DNA of 64,000 bases from Bacteroidales bacterium (GCA_024685175.1 JAIKWD010000008.1:42022-106021), one strand, 5' to 3'. Shown: positions 1-9,043, counted from the first letter of the stretch. The notes: a model not told the origin generated them from the letters alone. Translations and numbers: made by a program.

Positions 1-134
1 CCCACTACAGCGCCGGCATCGACTGGTGGCCCGAAAAACACGTGCAACTGCGTCTGCAATACACTCTCAAACAAAACCAGGTCAACAAACACCTCGGCCA
101 CTCCGCCCTCGCTATGGTATCCGTGAAATTCTAA
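1..134 (+). CDS. C-terminal end of an outer-membrane beta-barrel protein (partial)
   Basis: Reading begins at base 3 and runs to a TAA at 132-134, giving 43 residues with no start inside the window. The visible part alternates polar and hydrophobic residues (for example LRLQYTLKQ and ALAMVSVKF) and ends in phenylalanine. That pattern is typical of the last strands of an outer-membrane beta-barrel, where a terminal aromatic residue helps BAM-dependent insertion. A phosphate-selective porin (O/P type) or similar barrel is possible, but too little is visible to name the family. It lies 21 bases upstream of the YeiH-type gene on the same strand, so the two may be co-transcribed. Confidence 0.6.
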   Translation, partial: HYSAGIDWWPEKHVQLRLQYTLKQNQVNKHLGHSALAMVSVKF

Positions 135-155
135 TCATTACAATAATTTAATAAT

Positions 156-1445
156 ATGACTGAAAAAACCGTTAAAAAACCGCTCATCAACGAGGAGTGG
201 CTGATCGTCCTTCTCGGCTTTATCGTGCTGGGCCTCATTATTTTGGCCCCACGATTTATGAATAATATCAAGATGTTGAATGTCAGCTCCCTGACCACGG
301 GTGCCGGCTGGCTCGACACCGCCCTGACGTTCGTGTTCCTGTTTGTGGTCATCGTCGTGGCGGCTCTGATCTCGCGCAAGCCATTGAAAGGGTTGCTGCC
401 GTCGTTCATCGTCATCTTCGTTTTGACCTTGCTGGCGCAGTTGTGTGCCAGCATCCCGTTCTGCAAGGAATACGGCCTGGAGGCCGTGCTCTTCGCCGTG
501 CTCTTCGGCTTGATCATCAGCAACTGCTTCAAGGTGCCCGAATGGCTGAAACCGGCCATCCAGAGCGAGTTCTACATCAAAATCGGCATCGTGTGCCTGG
601 GTGCCACCGTCATCTTCGGCGAGATCATGAAGTCCGGCGCCTTTGGTCTGGCCCAAGCTCTAATCGTGGTGTTGTGCGTTTGGTATTTCGGGTTCTGGAT
701 TTCCCGCAAGGTGTTCCACGTGGACGACGAGATGGCCACGATGTTGGCCAGTTCCGTGAGTATTTGCGGCGTGTCGGCCGCCATTGCCACCTGCGGCACC
801 ATTGACGGCGACAAGAAGAAACTCAGCTACGTGGTCTCTTTGGTGATGGTCATCGCCATCCCGATGTTGTATTTGATGCCGTTGCTCTGCAAGTGGTTGT
901 TGCCCTTGATTTTTAGCGATCCCACCGCTGCCGCACAAGTGGCCGGCGCCTGGATCGGCGGTACCATTGACACCACGGCTGCCGTGGCCGCTTCCGGCGG
1001 CATCCTCGGCGAAGAGGCCGGCAACACTGCCGTCATCGTCAAGGCATCCCAAAACGTGCTCATAGGCGTAGCCGCCTTCTTCATCTCCCTCTACTGGTCG
1101 CTGCGCAAGACCGAAGGCGTGCAGAAGACCACCGGATCCGTCATCTGGCAACGCTTCCCCAAATTCGTGGTCGGTATGGTTATCGCCTCTGTCGTGTTCA
1201 GCATCTGGTTCACCGGCGGCGTGGACATTGACGGCGACATCGTGAAATACAAATCCCTGGCCAAGAACTTCCAAGGCATCTTCTTCTCCATTGCCTTCGT
1301 ATGCATCGGCTTGGAGACACGCTTCAAAGAGATTTTCTCCAAAGAGAACCGCCAGTCTTTGTGGGCCTTCCTGTCCGCACAAGGCTTCAACATCATCTTC
1401 ACCTTCGTAGTGGCTTGCATCCTGTTCGGATTCATAGCTAACTAG
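156..1445 (+). CDS. YeiH/UPF0324 family putative sulfate exporter, inner membrane
   Basis: This 429-residue protein is almost entirely hydrophobic, with about ten or eleven predicted membrane segments, and has the layout of the YeiH (Cons_hypoth698) family. Recognisable family stretches are ICGVSAAIAT near residue 205 and GAWIGGTIDTTAAVAASG near residue 275, the conserved re-entrant Gly/Ala/Thr-rich cores of these transporters. The family is annotated as putative sulfate exporters, but the substrate is not firmly established and the sequence does not reveal it. The length is normal for the family. The ATG at 156 follows the preceding stop by 21 bases with no clear Shine-Dalgarno, as is usual in this phylum. 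A hairpin at 1454-1493 lies downstream. Confidence 0.85.
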   Translation: MTEKTVKKPLINEEWLIVLLGFIVLGLIILAPRFMNNIKMLNVSSLTTGAGWLDTALTFVFLFVVIVVAALISRKPLKGLLPSFIVIFVLTLLAQLCASIPFCKEYGLEAVLFAVLFGLIISNCFKVPEWLKPAIQSEFYIKIGIVCLGATVIFGEIMKSGAFGLAQALIVVLCVWYFGFWISRKVFHVDDEMATMLASSVSICGVSAAIATCGTIDGDKKKLSYVVSLVMVIAIPMLYLMPLLCKWLLPLIFSDPTAAAQVAGAWIGGTIDTTAAVAASGGILGEEAGNTAVIVKASQNVLIGVAAFFISLYWSLRKTEGVQKTTGSVIWQRFPKFVVGMVIASVVFSIWFTGGVDIDGDIVKYKSLAKNFQGIFFSIAFVCIGLETRFKEIFSKENRQSLWAFLSAQGFNIIFTFVVACILFGFIAN

Positions 1446-1453
1446 GAATGGAT

Positions 1454-1493
1454 TAATGATAGTTGCCCTGCAACTCATCAACGGCTATCATTA
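1454..1493. terminator. Hairpin between convergent genes
   Basis: TAATGATAG at 1454-1462 is exactly complementary to CTATCATTA at 1485-1493, with a 22-base loop. It lies in the 85-base gap between the convergent YeiH and ABC-F genes. There is no clean T-run on either strand, so it is a weak terminator candidate. Confidence 0.4.
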
Positions 1494-1517
1494 CCAACAC
1501 GATTAAAGTTAAAAACT

Positions 1518-1538
1518 TTATTCCTAACTTCTAACTCA
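1518..1538. repeat. Heptanucleotide array, three units, crossing the ABC-F stop codon
   Basis: Three successive 7-base units (TTATTCC, TAACTTC, TAACTCA) occupy 1518-1538. The ABC-F stop codon (complement of CTA, 1531-1533) lies inside the array, so the last residues of that protein are encoded by repeat sequence. This is the shortest example of the 7-base-period arrays found through the window. Confidence 0.5.
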
Positions 1539-3450
1539 GCTCCAGCCATTCCATCTCCTTGGCTTCAAGGGATTGTTTCGCTGCTTCGTATGTAGCATAG
1601 AGTTCGCCGGAGTTGATCTCGGCGGCAAACTTGTCGGGTTGCGCAAGTTTGTCTTCTATCTCTGCAATTTGCTGGTGCAAGATTTCCATCTCGTCTTCCA
1701 GCTTGCGTAGACGGTTTTTCTTCTTGCGGTCGGCGGCCTCCTGTTCCTTACGACGCTCGTAGTTCTCCTTGTTGGAGGACACGGGCTTGTCGGGGCCGCC
1801 TGCGACAGCGGACGTATTGCGTTGCAACTCATTGAGGGATTCAATTTTACGTTGTTGCAAAAAGTCGTACACGTCACCTGTATAGCCGCGCATTTGCTTG
1901 TCCTTGAACTCATAGGTCTTGGTAGAGAGTCCTTGCAGGAAATCGCGGTCGTGGGAAACGAGAATGAGACTACCTTCGTATTGGAGCAGGGCGTTCTTGA
2001 GCACATCCTTGGAAGGCATATCCAAATGGTTGGTAGGCTCGTCGAGGATAAGCAGGTTGAAGGGCGAAAGCAACAGTTTGGCCAAGGCCAGACGGGCTTT
2101 CTCACCGCCGGAGAGCACTTTCACCTTTTTCTCGGTGGCCTCGGTATCGAAAAGGAAGCTGCCCAAAATCGTACGAATTTTGGGCCGGATGTCGCCCACA
2201 GCCACATCATCGATGGTCTCGAAGACGGTCTTCTCGGGATCGAGGAGTTTGGCCTGGTTTTGGGCGTAATAGCCGATCACCACCTGGTAGCCGAGTTCCA
2301 GTTTACCACCCTGTGGGGCCAGTTGTCCCACGATGGCCTTCACCATCGTGGACTTGCCTTCGCCATTACGACCCACGAATGCCACACGTTCGCCACGCTC
2401 CAGATGGAAGTCCACCTTGTCAAGCACATTAAGGGTGTCATAGCCCAAGGAGAGCTGCTTGGCATCCACGACCATACGGCCGGAATGGGGAGCCGGAGGG
2501 AACTTGAACGAGATGGAGGAGGTATCGTAGTCGTCAATCTCGACGCGGTCCATCTTCTCCAGCATCTTAAGACGGCTTTGCACCTGGCGGGCCTTGGTGG
2601 CCTTATAGCGGAAACGCTCGATGAAACGTTCAATCTGGGCAATCTGTTGTTGTTGGTTTTCGTATGCGGCCTGTTGGTGCTCAATGCGTTCCAAACGCTG
2701 TTCCACATATTGCGAATAACTGCACTTATAGTCCTGTATGGTGCCGCAGGTGATCTCCACGGTCCGGTTGGTCACGCGATCGAGGAAAGCGCGGTCGTGC
2801 GAGACGAGGATGACGCAGCCGTCATAGTTGGCCAGGTAGTCTTCCAGCCATTGTATGGACTCGATGTCAAGGTGGTTAGTAGGCTCGTCGAGGAGCACGA
2901 TTTCGGGCTTTTGGAGCAAGATCTTGGTCAGGCAGACACGCATCTGCCAACCGTTGCTGAACTCGGCCATCGGGCGCCGGAAGTCAGTACGCTTAAAGCC
3001 CATACCCGTGAGCACCTTCTCGGCCTCGCCCTCGATGGTGTTGCCGCCCAAATGTTGATGGCGGTCGTTGGCATCGGAGAGTTGCTGGGCCAGTTGCGCG
3101 TACTCATCCGACTCATAATCCGTTCGTCGGGACAATTCGTCTGTCAGCCGTTGTATCTTGGCCTCCAATTGTTTCACCTCGACAAAGGCAGACATCGTCT
3201 CTTCCCACACGGTCTTGTAGGAGGTCTCGGCCAGTTCCTGGGGCAGGTAGCCTGTCTTGTAGCCGGTGGTGATGACCATCGTGCCAGAGGCGGGTTCCAT
3301 TTCTCGGTGGATGATCTTGAGCAGCGTGGACTTGCCCGCACCATTGTGGCCCACAAGGCCGATACGGTCGCGGTCGCCGGCCACGAACGAGATATCGTGG
3401 AAGAGGAAGTCTCCAGTGAAGTTGACAGACAGCTTGTTGATTTGGATCAT
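1531..3450 (-). CDS. ABC-F family ATP-binding protein (YheS/Uup-like)
   Basis: The 639-residue protein has two ABC ATPase domains on one chain and no membrane segment, which defines the ABC-F class of ribosome-associated ATPases. Walker A motifs are GHNGAGKST near residue 34 and GRNGEGKST near residue 362. Signature plus Walker B motifs are FSNGWQMR...LLDEPTNHLD near 165-190 and LSGGEKAR...LILDEPTNHLD near 450-475. The charged linker between the domains (about 240-320) corresponds to the tRNA-interaction region. A Lys/Glu-rich coiled coil (about 560-639) follows the second domain, as in Uup/YheS. The first signature motif is degenerate (SNGW instead of SGGQ), which is normal in this group. 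A housekeeping translation factor is likelier than a drug-resistance determinant, but context does not settle this. Confidence 0.9.
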   Translation of the reverse strand: MIQINKLSVNFTGDFLFHDISFVAGDRDRIGLVGHNGAGKSTLLKIIHREMEPASGTMVITTGYKTGYLPQELAETSYKTVWEETMSAFVEVKQLEAKIQRLTDELSRRTDYESDEYAQLAQQLSDANDRHQHLGGNTIEGEAEKVLTGMGFKRTDFRRPMAEFSNGWQMRVCLTKILLQKPEIVLLDEPTNHLDIESIQWLEDYLANYDGCVILVSHDRAFLDRVTNRTVEITCGTIQDYKCSYSQYVEQRLERIEHQQAAYENQQQQIAQIERFIERFRYKATKARQVQSRLKMLEKMDRVEIDDYDTSSISFKFPPAPHSGRMVVDAKQLSLGYDTLNVLDKVDFHLERGERVAFVGRNGEGKSTMVKAIVGQLAPQGGKLELGYQVVIGYYAQNQAKLLDPEKTVFETIDDVAVGDIRPKIRTILGSFLFDTEATEKKVKVLSGGEKARLALAKLLLSPFNLLILDEPTNHLDMPSKDVLKNALLQYEGSLILVSHDRDFLQGLSTKTYEFKDKQMRGYTGDVYDFLQQRKIESLNELQRNTSAVAGGPDKPVSSNKENYERRKEQEAADRKKKNRLRKLEDEMEILHQQIAEIEDKLAQPDKFAAEINSGELYATYEAAKQSLEAKEMEWLELS

Positions 3451-3480
3451 AGGGCAGATTGACGAGCGCGGGAAGTAGGT

Positions 3481-4413
3481 TTATAGTCCTAATTCATTAT
3501 ATATGTTACGGATAACGATGCCAATGCGGTCGTCGAAGGCCTCTCGGGTGGCGTAGCCCACGTGGGGCACGACCACACAGTTGGGGGCGTGCAACAGGGG
3601 ATGGTCTTGTGCCAAGGGCGGCTCCTTCTCAAAAACGTCGATGCCAGCGCCGGCAAGGCGGCCTTCGTTGAGGGCCTGAGCCAGCGCATCCATATCGACC
3701 ACATTGCCGCGAGCGGTGTTGACAAGCACGGCAGTGGGCTTGCATAGGGCAAGCATCTCCTTGGATATCAGATGGTTGGTTTCTGCCATCAGCGGCACGT
3801 GCAGCGTAATGATATCGCTGGTGCGCATCAGCTCATCGAGGGGCAGATAGGGGATTTTGTGGTCCAGGATTTCAGCTTTCCGGCTCCGGCTCCAAGCCAC
3901 GATCTCACAACCGAAGTGTTGGAGCAACAGGGCGGTGCAAGTACCGATGGCGCCCGTACCAACCACACCCACGCGTTTGCCACGCAACTCGCGTCCGAGA
4001 TAGTTGTTGCGCGTGCCACCCTTGCGGGTATCCGCATCCAACGCCGTAATGTGGCGATAGACGTCGATCATCAGGCCGATGGCCAGTTCGGCCACGCCTT
4101 CGGTGGCATAGCCGGATGCGTTCACCACCTTGATACTATGCTCGGCACAGTAAGCCAAATCGATATGGTCCAGTCCTGTGAAGGCCACGTCCAGCATCTT
4201 GAGTTTGGGGCATTGGCTGAGCACCGAAGCACGGACAGGAATGTTGGAGACGATGACGATTTCAGCATCGTGCATACGCTCAATCAAGGTCGGTTCATCC
4301 TCTTTGCGATCACGGTAACATACGAACTCGTGACCATATTGAGCAAACCCTTCGGCAATCTCACGCGCTTTTTCCTCGCTGATGCCGATAGGTTCTACGG
4401 AAACTATTTTCAT
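3481..4413 (-). CDS. D-isomer-specific 2-hydroxyacid dehydrogenase
   Basis: This 310-residue cytoplasmic NAD(P)-dependent oxidoreductase has the two-domain fold of the D-2-hydroxyacid dehydrogenases. The Rossmann motif GVVGTGAIG lies near residue 150. The catalytic set is visible in order: Arg in NTARGNVVD near 235, Glu in GIDVFEKEPP near 260 and His in VVVPHVGYAT near 285. These enzymes reduce 2-keto acids to D-2-hydroxy acids. The substrate (glycerate, lactate, phosphoglycerate or a branched acid) cannot be assigned from motifs alone. There is no ACT domain, which argues against a classical regulated SerA. It is in a leftward run downstream of the Omp28 lipoprotein gene with a 14-base gap. 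Confidence 0.88.
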   Translation of the reverse strand: MKIVSVEPIGISEEKAREIAEGFAQYGHEFVCYRDRKEDEPTLIERMHDAEIVIVSNIPVRASVLSQCPKLKMLDVAFTGLDHIDLAYCAEHSIKVVNASGYATEGVAELAIGLMIDVYRHITALDADTRKGGTRNNYLGRELRGKRVGVVGTGAIGTCTALLLQHFGCEIVAWSRSRKAEILDHKIPYLPLDELMRTSDIITLHVPLMAETNHLISKEMLALCKPTAVLVNTARGNVVDMDALAQALNEGRLAGAGIDVFEKEPPLAQDHPLLHAPNCVVVPHVGYATREAFDDRIGIVIRNIYNELGL

Positions 4414-4427
4414 CTTATGTTATTTTT

Positions 4428-5282
4428 TTAATCTACTTTGATAAAAGGCGCTTCTTCCACTTGCAGGACAAGGCTATTGGTCTTGTCGTACAGAATGGCC
4501 ATGACGCGACAATTGTTCGGATTCCAACCGGTACCATCGAGTTTCATTGTCTTGGCATAAGTATAGCCCACATTCTCCTCAAGGTAGCCGCTCTGGTTGA
4601 GAAACTCACCATAAGTGCCGTTCATACTGGCACGTAGTACGTGGTTGTGTACATAATCCGGGATAGTGTCTATTCCGTTGATTTGTGGTTTCACAATATT
4701 GTCTTCCACAATGAAGAAGGCAAGTCGTAGCGCATTGGGGTAGTCATCCAAGAGCGTGACCTTGGCATTAGCCTTGATTGTGTTCAATATGGGATTGTAC
4801 TCATTGATGAGTTGGACGGCGGCCAAGGTTTCATTGTCGCGGATGGCAGCTGTAACCTTGCTTTCCCATCTGGCTGGGGACCATCCGCCCGCCTCGGGCA
4901 AACGGTTGATGATGGCGACTGGAATGCCATCTATGGAGTATTCTTGGGCCAGTTCGTTACCGACCGACGTGCGGAAGTCATACGGAAGATCCGTGGTGGG
5001 AGCCGCCATGGCACCAGCATGAATACCCACGGCCACGAGCGTGTCGCCGAAGCGCTCAGCCAACTCCTCCAGCTTCTGGTGCCCCATCGGACAGTTCGGA
5101 CAACGATGGCCGGTATATTCTTCAATCAAGACCTTACGATAGACACTATTTACGTCCAAATCGGGGAAGTCAACTGTAACTATCTCCTGGTCAACAATTT
5201 CAGCATAAGGACCCTCTATACGGTCACAACCGACAAACGCAGCCAAAAGCAATATTATAAAAATGTATGGGATCTTTTTCAT
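4428..5282 (-). CDS. Omp28-related lipoprotein with a CPNC thiol motif
   Basis: The 284-residue product starts with a lipoprotein signal: a hydrophobic stretch ends in AFVGC with the lipidated Cys at residue 19. After it comes VLIEEYTGHRCPNCPMGH, with Cys61 and Cys64 in a CxxC arrangement inside a thioredoxin-like fold; this is the Omp28-related family of Bacteroidota. The domain continues with a peroxiredoxin-like pattern (VAVGIHAGAM near 90; SIDGIPVAIINR near 125). Omp28 was first named as a surface protein of Porphyromonas gingivalis, but its biochemical role is not known. The gene follows the DUF6029 outer-membrane gene with a 51-base gap, and that gap carries a heptad repeat. A thiol-oxidoreductase or thiol-binding role is inference. 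Confidence 0.82.
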   Translation of the reverse strand: MKKIPYIFIILLLAAFVGCDRIEGPYAEIVDQEIVTVDFPDLDVNSVYRKVLIEEYTGHRCPNCPMGHQKLEELAERFGDTLVAVGIHAGAMAAPTTDLPYDFRTSVGNELAQEYSIDGIPVAIINRLPEAGGWSPARWESKVTAAIRDNETLAAVQLINEYNPILNTIKANAKVTLLDDYPNALRLAFFIVEDNIVKPQINGIDTIPDYVHNHVLRASMNGTYGEFLNQSGYLEENVGYTYAKTMKLDGTGWNPNNCRVMAILYDKTNSLVLQVEEAPFIKVD

Positions 5283-5313
5283 ATTTATATTTTTATCATT
5301 CTAAATCAAAAAA

Positions 5314-5334
5314 CTCCTCATTCCTAATTCCTAC
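5314..5334. repeat. Heptanucleotide array, three units, abutting a stop codon
   Basis: Units CTCCTCA, TTCCTAA and TTCCTAC occupy 5314-5334. The stop codon of the DUF6029 gene starts at base 5334 on the complementary strand, so the array ends exactly at the gene boundary. The TTCCTAA-type unit recurs at 43387-43414 and 59453-59466. Confidence 0.55.
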
Positions 5335-7052
5335 TAAAACGAGGTTGTTATCGACAGTCCCGCGCCATAGGAGGCTGGCACGGCGCGACACACGCCACCG
5401 ATGCAAAGAATGCCTTCCATCGTCTTGCCGAAGTTGAGGGCTATGCGGGTGGTGTTCCATACGAAGGCCCCTGCCACATTGTAGTAGTGCAGCCGTTTAT
5501 GCGGATCGGGATTGCCATAGTTGTACTGGTCGCCAACGGAGATAAACCAACGAGGACTGATAGCGTACTCCAACATTCCATAGATCCAGCTACCCTTGTC
5601 TTCTTTGGCGTACAGATGCTGGGCTTCCAAGCGGAGAGAATGCTTGTTGTTGATTTTCCACTGCAGGTCAGCACCGACGAAATGCCCTTTCAGGATGCCT
5701 GGGTGACCTTGCAGAAGCTCCAGATTATAGGTGATATAGTTGTAAGCCAAGATGAGTTTCCATTGTTTAGTAAAGCGCCTGCTTATTTCAAGTCCGATGT
5801 CTTGGTAAAGAAGTTCGGGGCCGAAGGTGAAAAAACCAGATGTATAACCGTCGGTACCCATCATGGATCCATATCGAACAGCTTCTGCAACGGGCGTTTG
5901 TTGGATGTTATGGAAACGAGAGAAATTGAAGGTCAAATCGGTGCCGTATTTGCCACCGATTTTCGACTTTTTAGGAATCTGATAGTTGACTTGCAGCTGG
6001 GCTCCTATCTGGCTATTGGGCTGGGAAGCATAGCTATAGTTGGCGAGCACTTGGTACGTGTACTGACGGTTGATAGCAGGAATATTATTGATAGACAATA
6101 AGTTGTTGGTTGATTCCCAACGTTGGCAACGAAAATCCATATTGTCGGCGCGAATGAACGATGCGGCGACACCGAAGCCCTTCATAGAGTAGGTAGCCGA
6201 GAGGAAAAGGGAGTTTCCCTTTCGATAGAGGAATTCGTTGGTTACGTTCGGATCCTGCATCTTTTGGGCAAACTCGCCGTCAAGGCGGAAGCCCTTATAG
6301 CCGAAGCTGAGGCGTGTTGCCCACGTAGCCACGTTGGACGGGATCTTGTCGGAAGGGATGCGAAACATCGTGGCATTCTCAAGTGAGTCATACAGGATGT
6401 AGTTGATGGATTCTTCCGATTTCTCGAACTTGCTGACGAACGAAGCACCGATATTGGCCGTAAAGCCAGCATCTTGGATTTTGGGCACGAGTTCGCCGAG
6501 CATTATCTCGCCATCGACACCGCGCACATAGTCGCGGCGGCCGAGATAGGACTCGAAGTTGAGGCGTTCCATGCCCCAGACGCCTTTGAGGTAGATGCCT
6601 CGATACGGCGTGACCTTGACACGGGCGCCGAGCAGACTGTTGTCCACGCCCAGCTGACGGTCTTCATACGCACGCAGTGTAAGACCGTTGCCGAACTGCT
6701 CGTAGAAGTTGCCGGCGGTCACCTGGATGAAGTCGTTCTTGTAATCAGCAAAGAAATACTTGATGCCTTGGCCTTTGTAGTCGATCTTCTCGAAGTCAAG
6801 CAACGGAAACTGATAGTACTCATAGCGCACGCCTGCACTAAAGCCGCCATTGGAATACAACAGGTTGAGGAACGCGTTGGCCCTCACTTTGGAATCCACT
6901 TTCTCCGCCCCTATCAAGGAGTCGGGGATGTAGTACATACCATTAAAACCAAAATCGCCGCTGATGCGGCTGTTGCCAAACTGGTGCTGTCCGAAGAGAG
7001 GCACCATTAACAGACATAGTATGGATAGGAATAGAATTTTTTTCATAGGCAT
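5334..7052 (-). CDS. DUF6029 family outer-membrane protein
   Basis: This 572-residue exported protein has an N-terminal signal peptide (MKKILFLSILCLLMVPLFGQ, cleavage probably after the Gln-containing end). The rest is rich in short amphipathic aromatic strands, such as GVRYEYYQFPL, YFFADYKNDFIQVTAGNFYEQFG and SLFLSATYSM, and it ends in phenylalanine. I recognise it as the DUF6029 family, a Bacteroidota-specific presumed beta-barrel of unknown function. Two starts are possible, two codons apart (7052 or 7046); the second directly precedes the KKI signal and is equally plausible. It lies between a TlpA-like gene (15 bases upstream) and an Omp28 lipoprotein gene. This suggests an envelope-localised set, though no transport substrate is evident. 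Confidence 0.78.
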   Translation of the reverse strand: MPMKKILFLSILCLLMVPLFGQHQFGNSRISGDFGFNGMYYIPDSLIGAEKVDSKVRANAFLNLLYSNGGFSAGVRYEYYQFPLLDFEKIDYKGQGIKYFFADYKNDFIQVTAGNFYEQFGNGLTLRAYEDRQLGVDNSLLGARVKVTPYRGIYLKGVWGMERLNFESYLGRRDYVRGVDGEIMLGELVPKIQDAGFTANIGASFVSKFEKSEESINYILYDSLENATMFRIPSDKIPSNVATWATRLSFGYKGFRLDGEFAQKMQDPNVTNEFLYRKGNSLFLSATYSMKGFGVAASFIRADNMDFRCQRWESTNNLLSINNIPAINRQYTYQVLANYSYASQPNSQIGAQLQVNYQIPKKSKIGGKYGTDLTFNFSRFHNIQQTPVAEAVRYGSMMGTDGYTSGFFTFGPELLYQDIGLEISRRFTKQWKLILAYNYITYNLELLQGHPGILKGHFVGADLQWKINNKHSLRLEAQHLYAKEDKGSWIYGMLEYAISPRWFISVGDQYNYGNPDPHKRLHYYNVAGAFVWNTTRIALNFGKTMEGILCIGGVCRAVPASYGAGLSITTSF

Positions 7053-7067
7053 AAAACAAATCAGGGT

Positions 7068-7580
7068 TTACTTGACCAAGCCCTTGATGATCTCGTATAC
7101 TTCATTCTCGCTGCCGGGGGCGTATGAGGTGTGTTGCCACACAATCTCGCCCTTGCCGTTGAGAATGCACATAAAAGGCACGTCGTTCACATTCATCGCA
7201 CGCTTGAAGTCAGAATTCACGTCGAGCAGGACGGTGTACTCCCAGCCCCTACCATTCACGAACGGGGCCACGCGAGCGGAGGTCTTGGCGTCATCTATAG
7301 ACACGGCATAGAGTTTTACGCCAGTCTCTTCCACCCAGTCCTCGTACTCATCGGCAATAGCCATAAGCTCTGCGATGCAAGGTTTGCACCAAGTGGCCCA
7401 CAGACTCACGATGACCGGCTTGCCATCGTTCTGGATGTCGGCGGTGTTGAACATCTTGCCATCGATGGTTTGGATGTCTACGGCGGGCAATTTGGCCAGA
7501 TGTTGGTCTTTTCCGATCTCTTGGGCACTTAACGTGGCAAAGGACAGCACGGCGATTGCCATAACAATCAGTTTTTTCAT
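7068..7580 (-). CDS. TlpA-like periplasmic thioredoxin
   Basis: The 170-residue protein has a cleavable signal peptide ending near ATLSAQ (residue 20) and one thioredoxin domain. The active site is WCKPC, with Cys65 and Cys68 after SLWAT. The cis-proline loop is visible as VPFMCIL near residue 140. It belongs to the TlpA/ResA/AhpC-TSA group of exported thiol-disulfide oxidoreductases, which usually reduce disulfides on the outer side of the membrane. It is 11 bases downstream of a second, larger TlpA-like gene and upstream of the DUF6029 outer-membrane gene, all leftward, so co-transcription is likely. The electron donor is not encoded nearby. Confidence 0.87.
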   Translation of the reverse strand: MKKLIVMAIAVLSFATLSAQEIGKDQHLAKLPAVDIQTIDGKMFNTADIQNDGKPVIVSLWATWCKPCIAELMAIADEYEDWVEETGVKLYAVSIDDAKTSARVAPFVNGRGWEYTVLLDVNSDFKRAMNVNDVPFMCILNGKGEIVWQHTSYAPGSENEVYEIIKGLVK

Positions 7581-7591
7581 AATTTCAGGTT

Positions 7592-9043
7592 TTATTGTCT
7601 GTTTCTAAATAATGGATTCGTATTGTCTTCTTCTTGAACTGGGAAACGGATTAGCAGATAATCGGCCAAGCCCTTCTCCGGTGCAGGTACATCACGATAA
7701 ATCACGCATGCGTTTTCGTTCAGGATCATATAATCAGGCAAGGTCTCTATCCCATTGGCCATCAGCCAGTCGTAGTTGCCGTTGAAATAGAGTATCGGCC
7801 AATCGAACATTTCCTTATAGGTTTTGCAAAACTGCTCGTAGTCGTCTTTCTTCATATCCACGTTCAAACTGACGAACTGCAATTTGTCCCCATACTGTTG
7901 ACTATATTCCTTCAGCAACAGCATCTCGCGGATACAGTCGATACAGTCGCTCTGGAACACCTGAACGTAGATTTCCTTCCCTTCGAACTGATGCAAGTCC
8001 ATCTTTTTCCCTTTTTCGTTTACGAAATATAATGGATGGCTTTGGGTATCGGAAGGTTTAAGGAGACGAACTGCATTTTCGGCATAGACCACATGCTCCG
8101 GGAAGTGTGATGAAACGGAGATATACTGCAGGAGTTTGATTATATTTCCCCTGTCGAACTCTTCATTGCTATAAAAATCGACGAGATTCCGGATAATGAC
8201 GAGTTCGCGCAACCGTTCACTCACCAACATCGGATCACGACCCGCCTCATTGAAAAGCGTCAGGTAGTCGGGATCTTCATTGATCGTGCGCGTAAGCAAG
8301 TCTTTGGAAATATGCCTGGAGTTATATAGATAGTTTGAATAGAAACTATTAAAGAGGATCATGTAGGCTGGATTGTCATACAGCACATCGTCATGATTGA
8401 AATATTTGTCATATATAAGCTGTTGTTCCTTAACCATATAAAGCCGATCAAGAATACCACAGGTATAGTAGACATACGAAGAATAGAAGTTGTCGGGGAT
8501 GTAATTAACATGGAATACGCTGTCTATCAAATAGGTAAGCGTATCATAAGCGTTCTTGTCATGGTCATAGGTCAGTCTGAAGCCGTAATAGTTCATCGCG
8601 CGGTCGAAGTAGTGGGTGAACCTATTGATTTTGTAGTTGAGGTCGGCGGTATCGGTCTTGTCGGTGGTAATATGCAGGAATCCGCCATATTTTTCGGGAT
8701 TGACCATACCAAAGAGGGCGGAATCCGTTGCAATATGGAAATGATAGGTGTTGTAGGGGGCGACAAAGAAGTCGGCCTTGGTGGTACGGATGGCGAGTTG
8801 CACTTGGCGCACCTTGTTGGTCTTGTAGGTCAGTTTGAAGCGTCCTTGTTTGTCGATCTTGTCGGTAGCCACGATGGAAGGGATGTTGTTGAGCAGGTCG
8901 TCGAAGACGAGCAGGCGGATCTCTTCGCCGGCGGCAAAAGGCGCGTCGCCTGTGATGGTGACGGGGTCTTGTGCTCCGGCGCTGGGGCAAACCCAAAGCA
9001 AAGCAGCAAGCAAGAGGCAATATGTAAGGATTCTATTTCGCAC
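7592..9043 (-). CDS. Large exported TlpA-like protein with a CIDC redox site
   Basis: This 483-residue secreted protein has a signal peptide ending near PSAGAQ. An N-terminal beta-rich segment (about 28-110) resembles the DUF4369-type domains often fused to TlpA proteins. A helical middle region (about 130-330) follows. The C-terminal thioredoxin-like domain carries CIDC (Cys367, Cys370) after VQVFQSD and a cis-Pro loop TLPDYMIL near 448. The start is GTG, which overlaps the coaD stop as TAGTG and suggests translational coupling. Among TlpA proteins the Ile-Asp spacer is unusual, so its redox potential may differ from that of the WCKPC protein encoded next to it. No substrate can be named from the sequence. 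Confidence 0.72.
   Translation of the reverse strand: MRNRILTYCLLLAALLWVCPSAGAQDPVTITGDAPFAAGEEIRLLVFDDLLNNIPSIVATDKIDKQGRFKLTYKTNKVRQVQLAIRTTKADFFVAPYNTYHFHIATDSALFGMVNPEKYGGFLHITTDKTDTADLNYKINRFTHYFDRAMNYYGFRLTYDHDKNAYDTLTYLIDSVFHVNYIPDNFYSSYVYYTCGILDRLYMVKEQQLIYDKYFNHDDVLYDNPAYMILFNSFYSNYLYNSRHISKDLLTRTINEDPDYLTLFNEAGRDPMLVSERLRELVIIRNLVDFYSNEEFDRGNIIKLLQYISVSSHFPEHVVYAENAVRLLKPSDTQSHPLYFVNEKGKKMDLHQFEGKEIYVQVFQSDCIDCIREMLLLKEYSQQYGDKLQFVSLNVDMKKDDYEQFCKTYKEMFDWPILYFNGNYDWLMANGIETLPDYMILNENACVIYRDVPAPEKGLADYLLIRFPVQEEDNTNPLFRNRQ

Noticed and set aside
1531..3450. Antibiotic-resistance ABC-F (Msr/Vga/Optr type)
   Set aside because: The sequence has the long C-terminal coiled coil and overall form of housekeeping Uup/YheS proteins, and lies in a core gene run with no mobile element.
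1822..3462. Long open frame antisense to the ABC-F gene
   Set aside because: It mirrors a clear ABC-F gene in GC-rich sequence, has no recognisable domain and no promoter. It is a shadow of the real gene, as are similar long antisense frames over nrdD, hflX, argF, prmC and murD.
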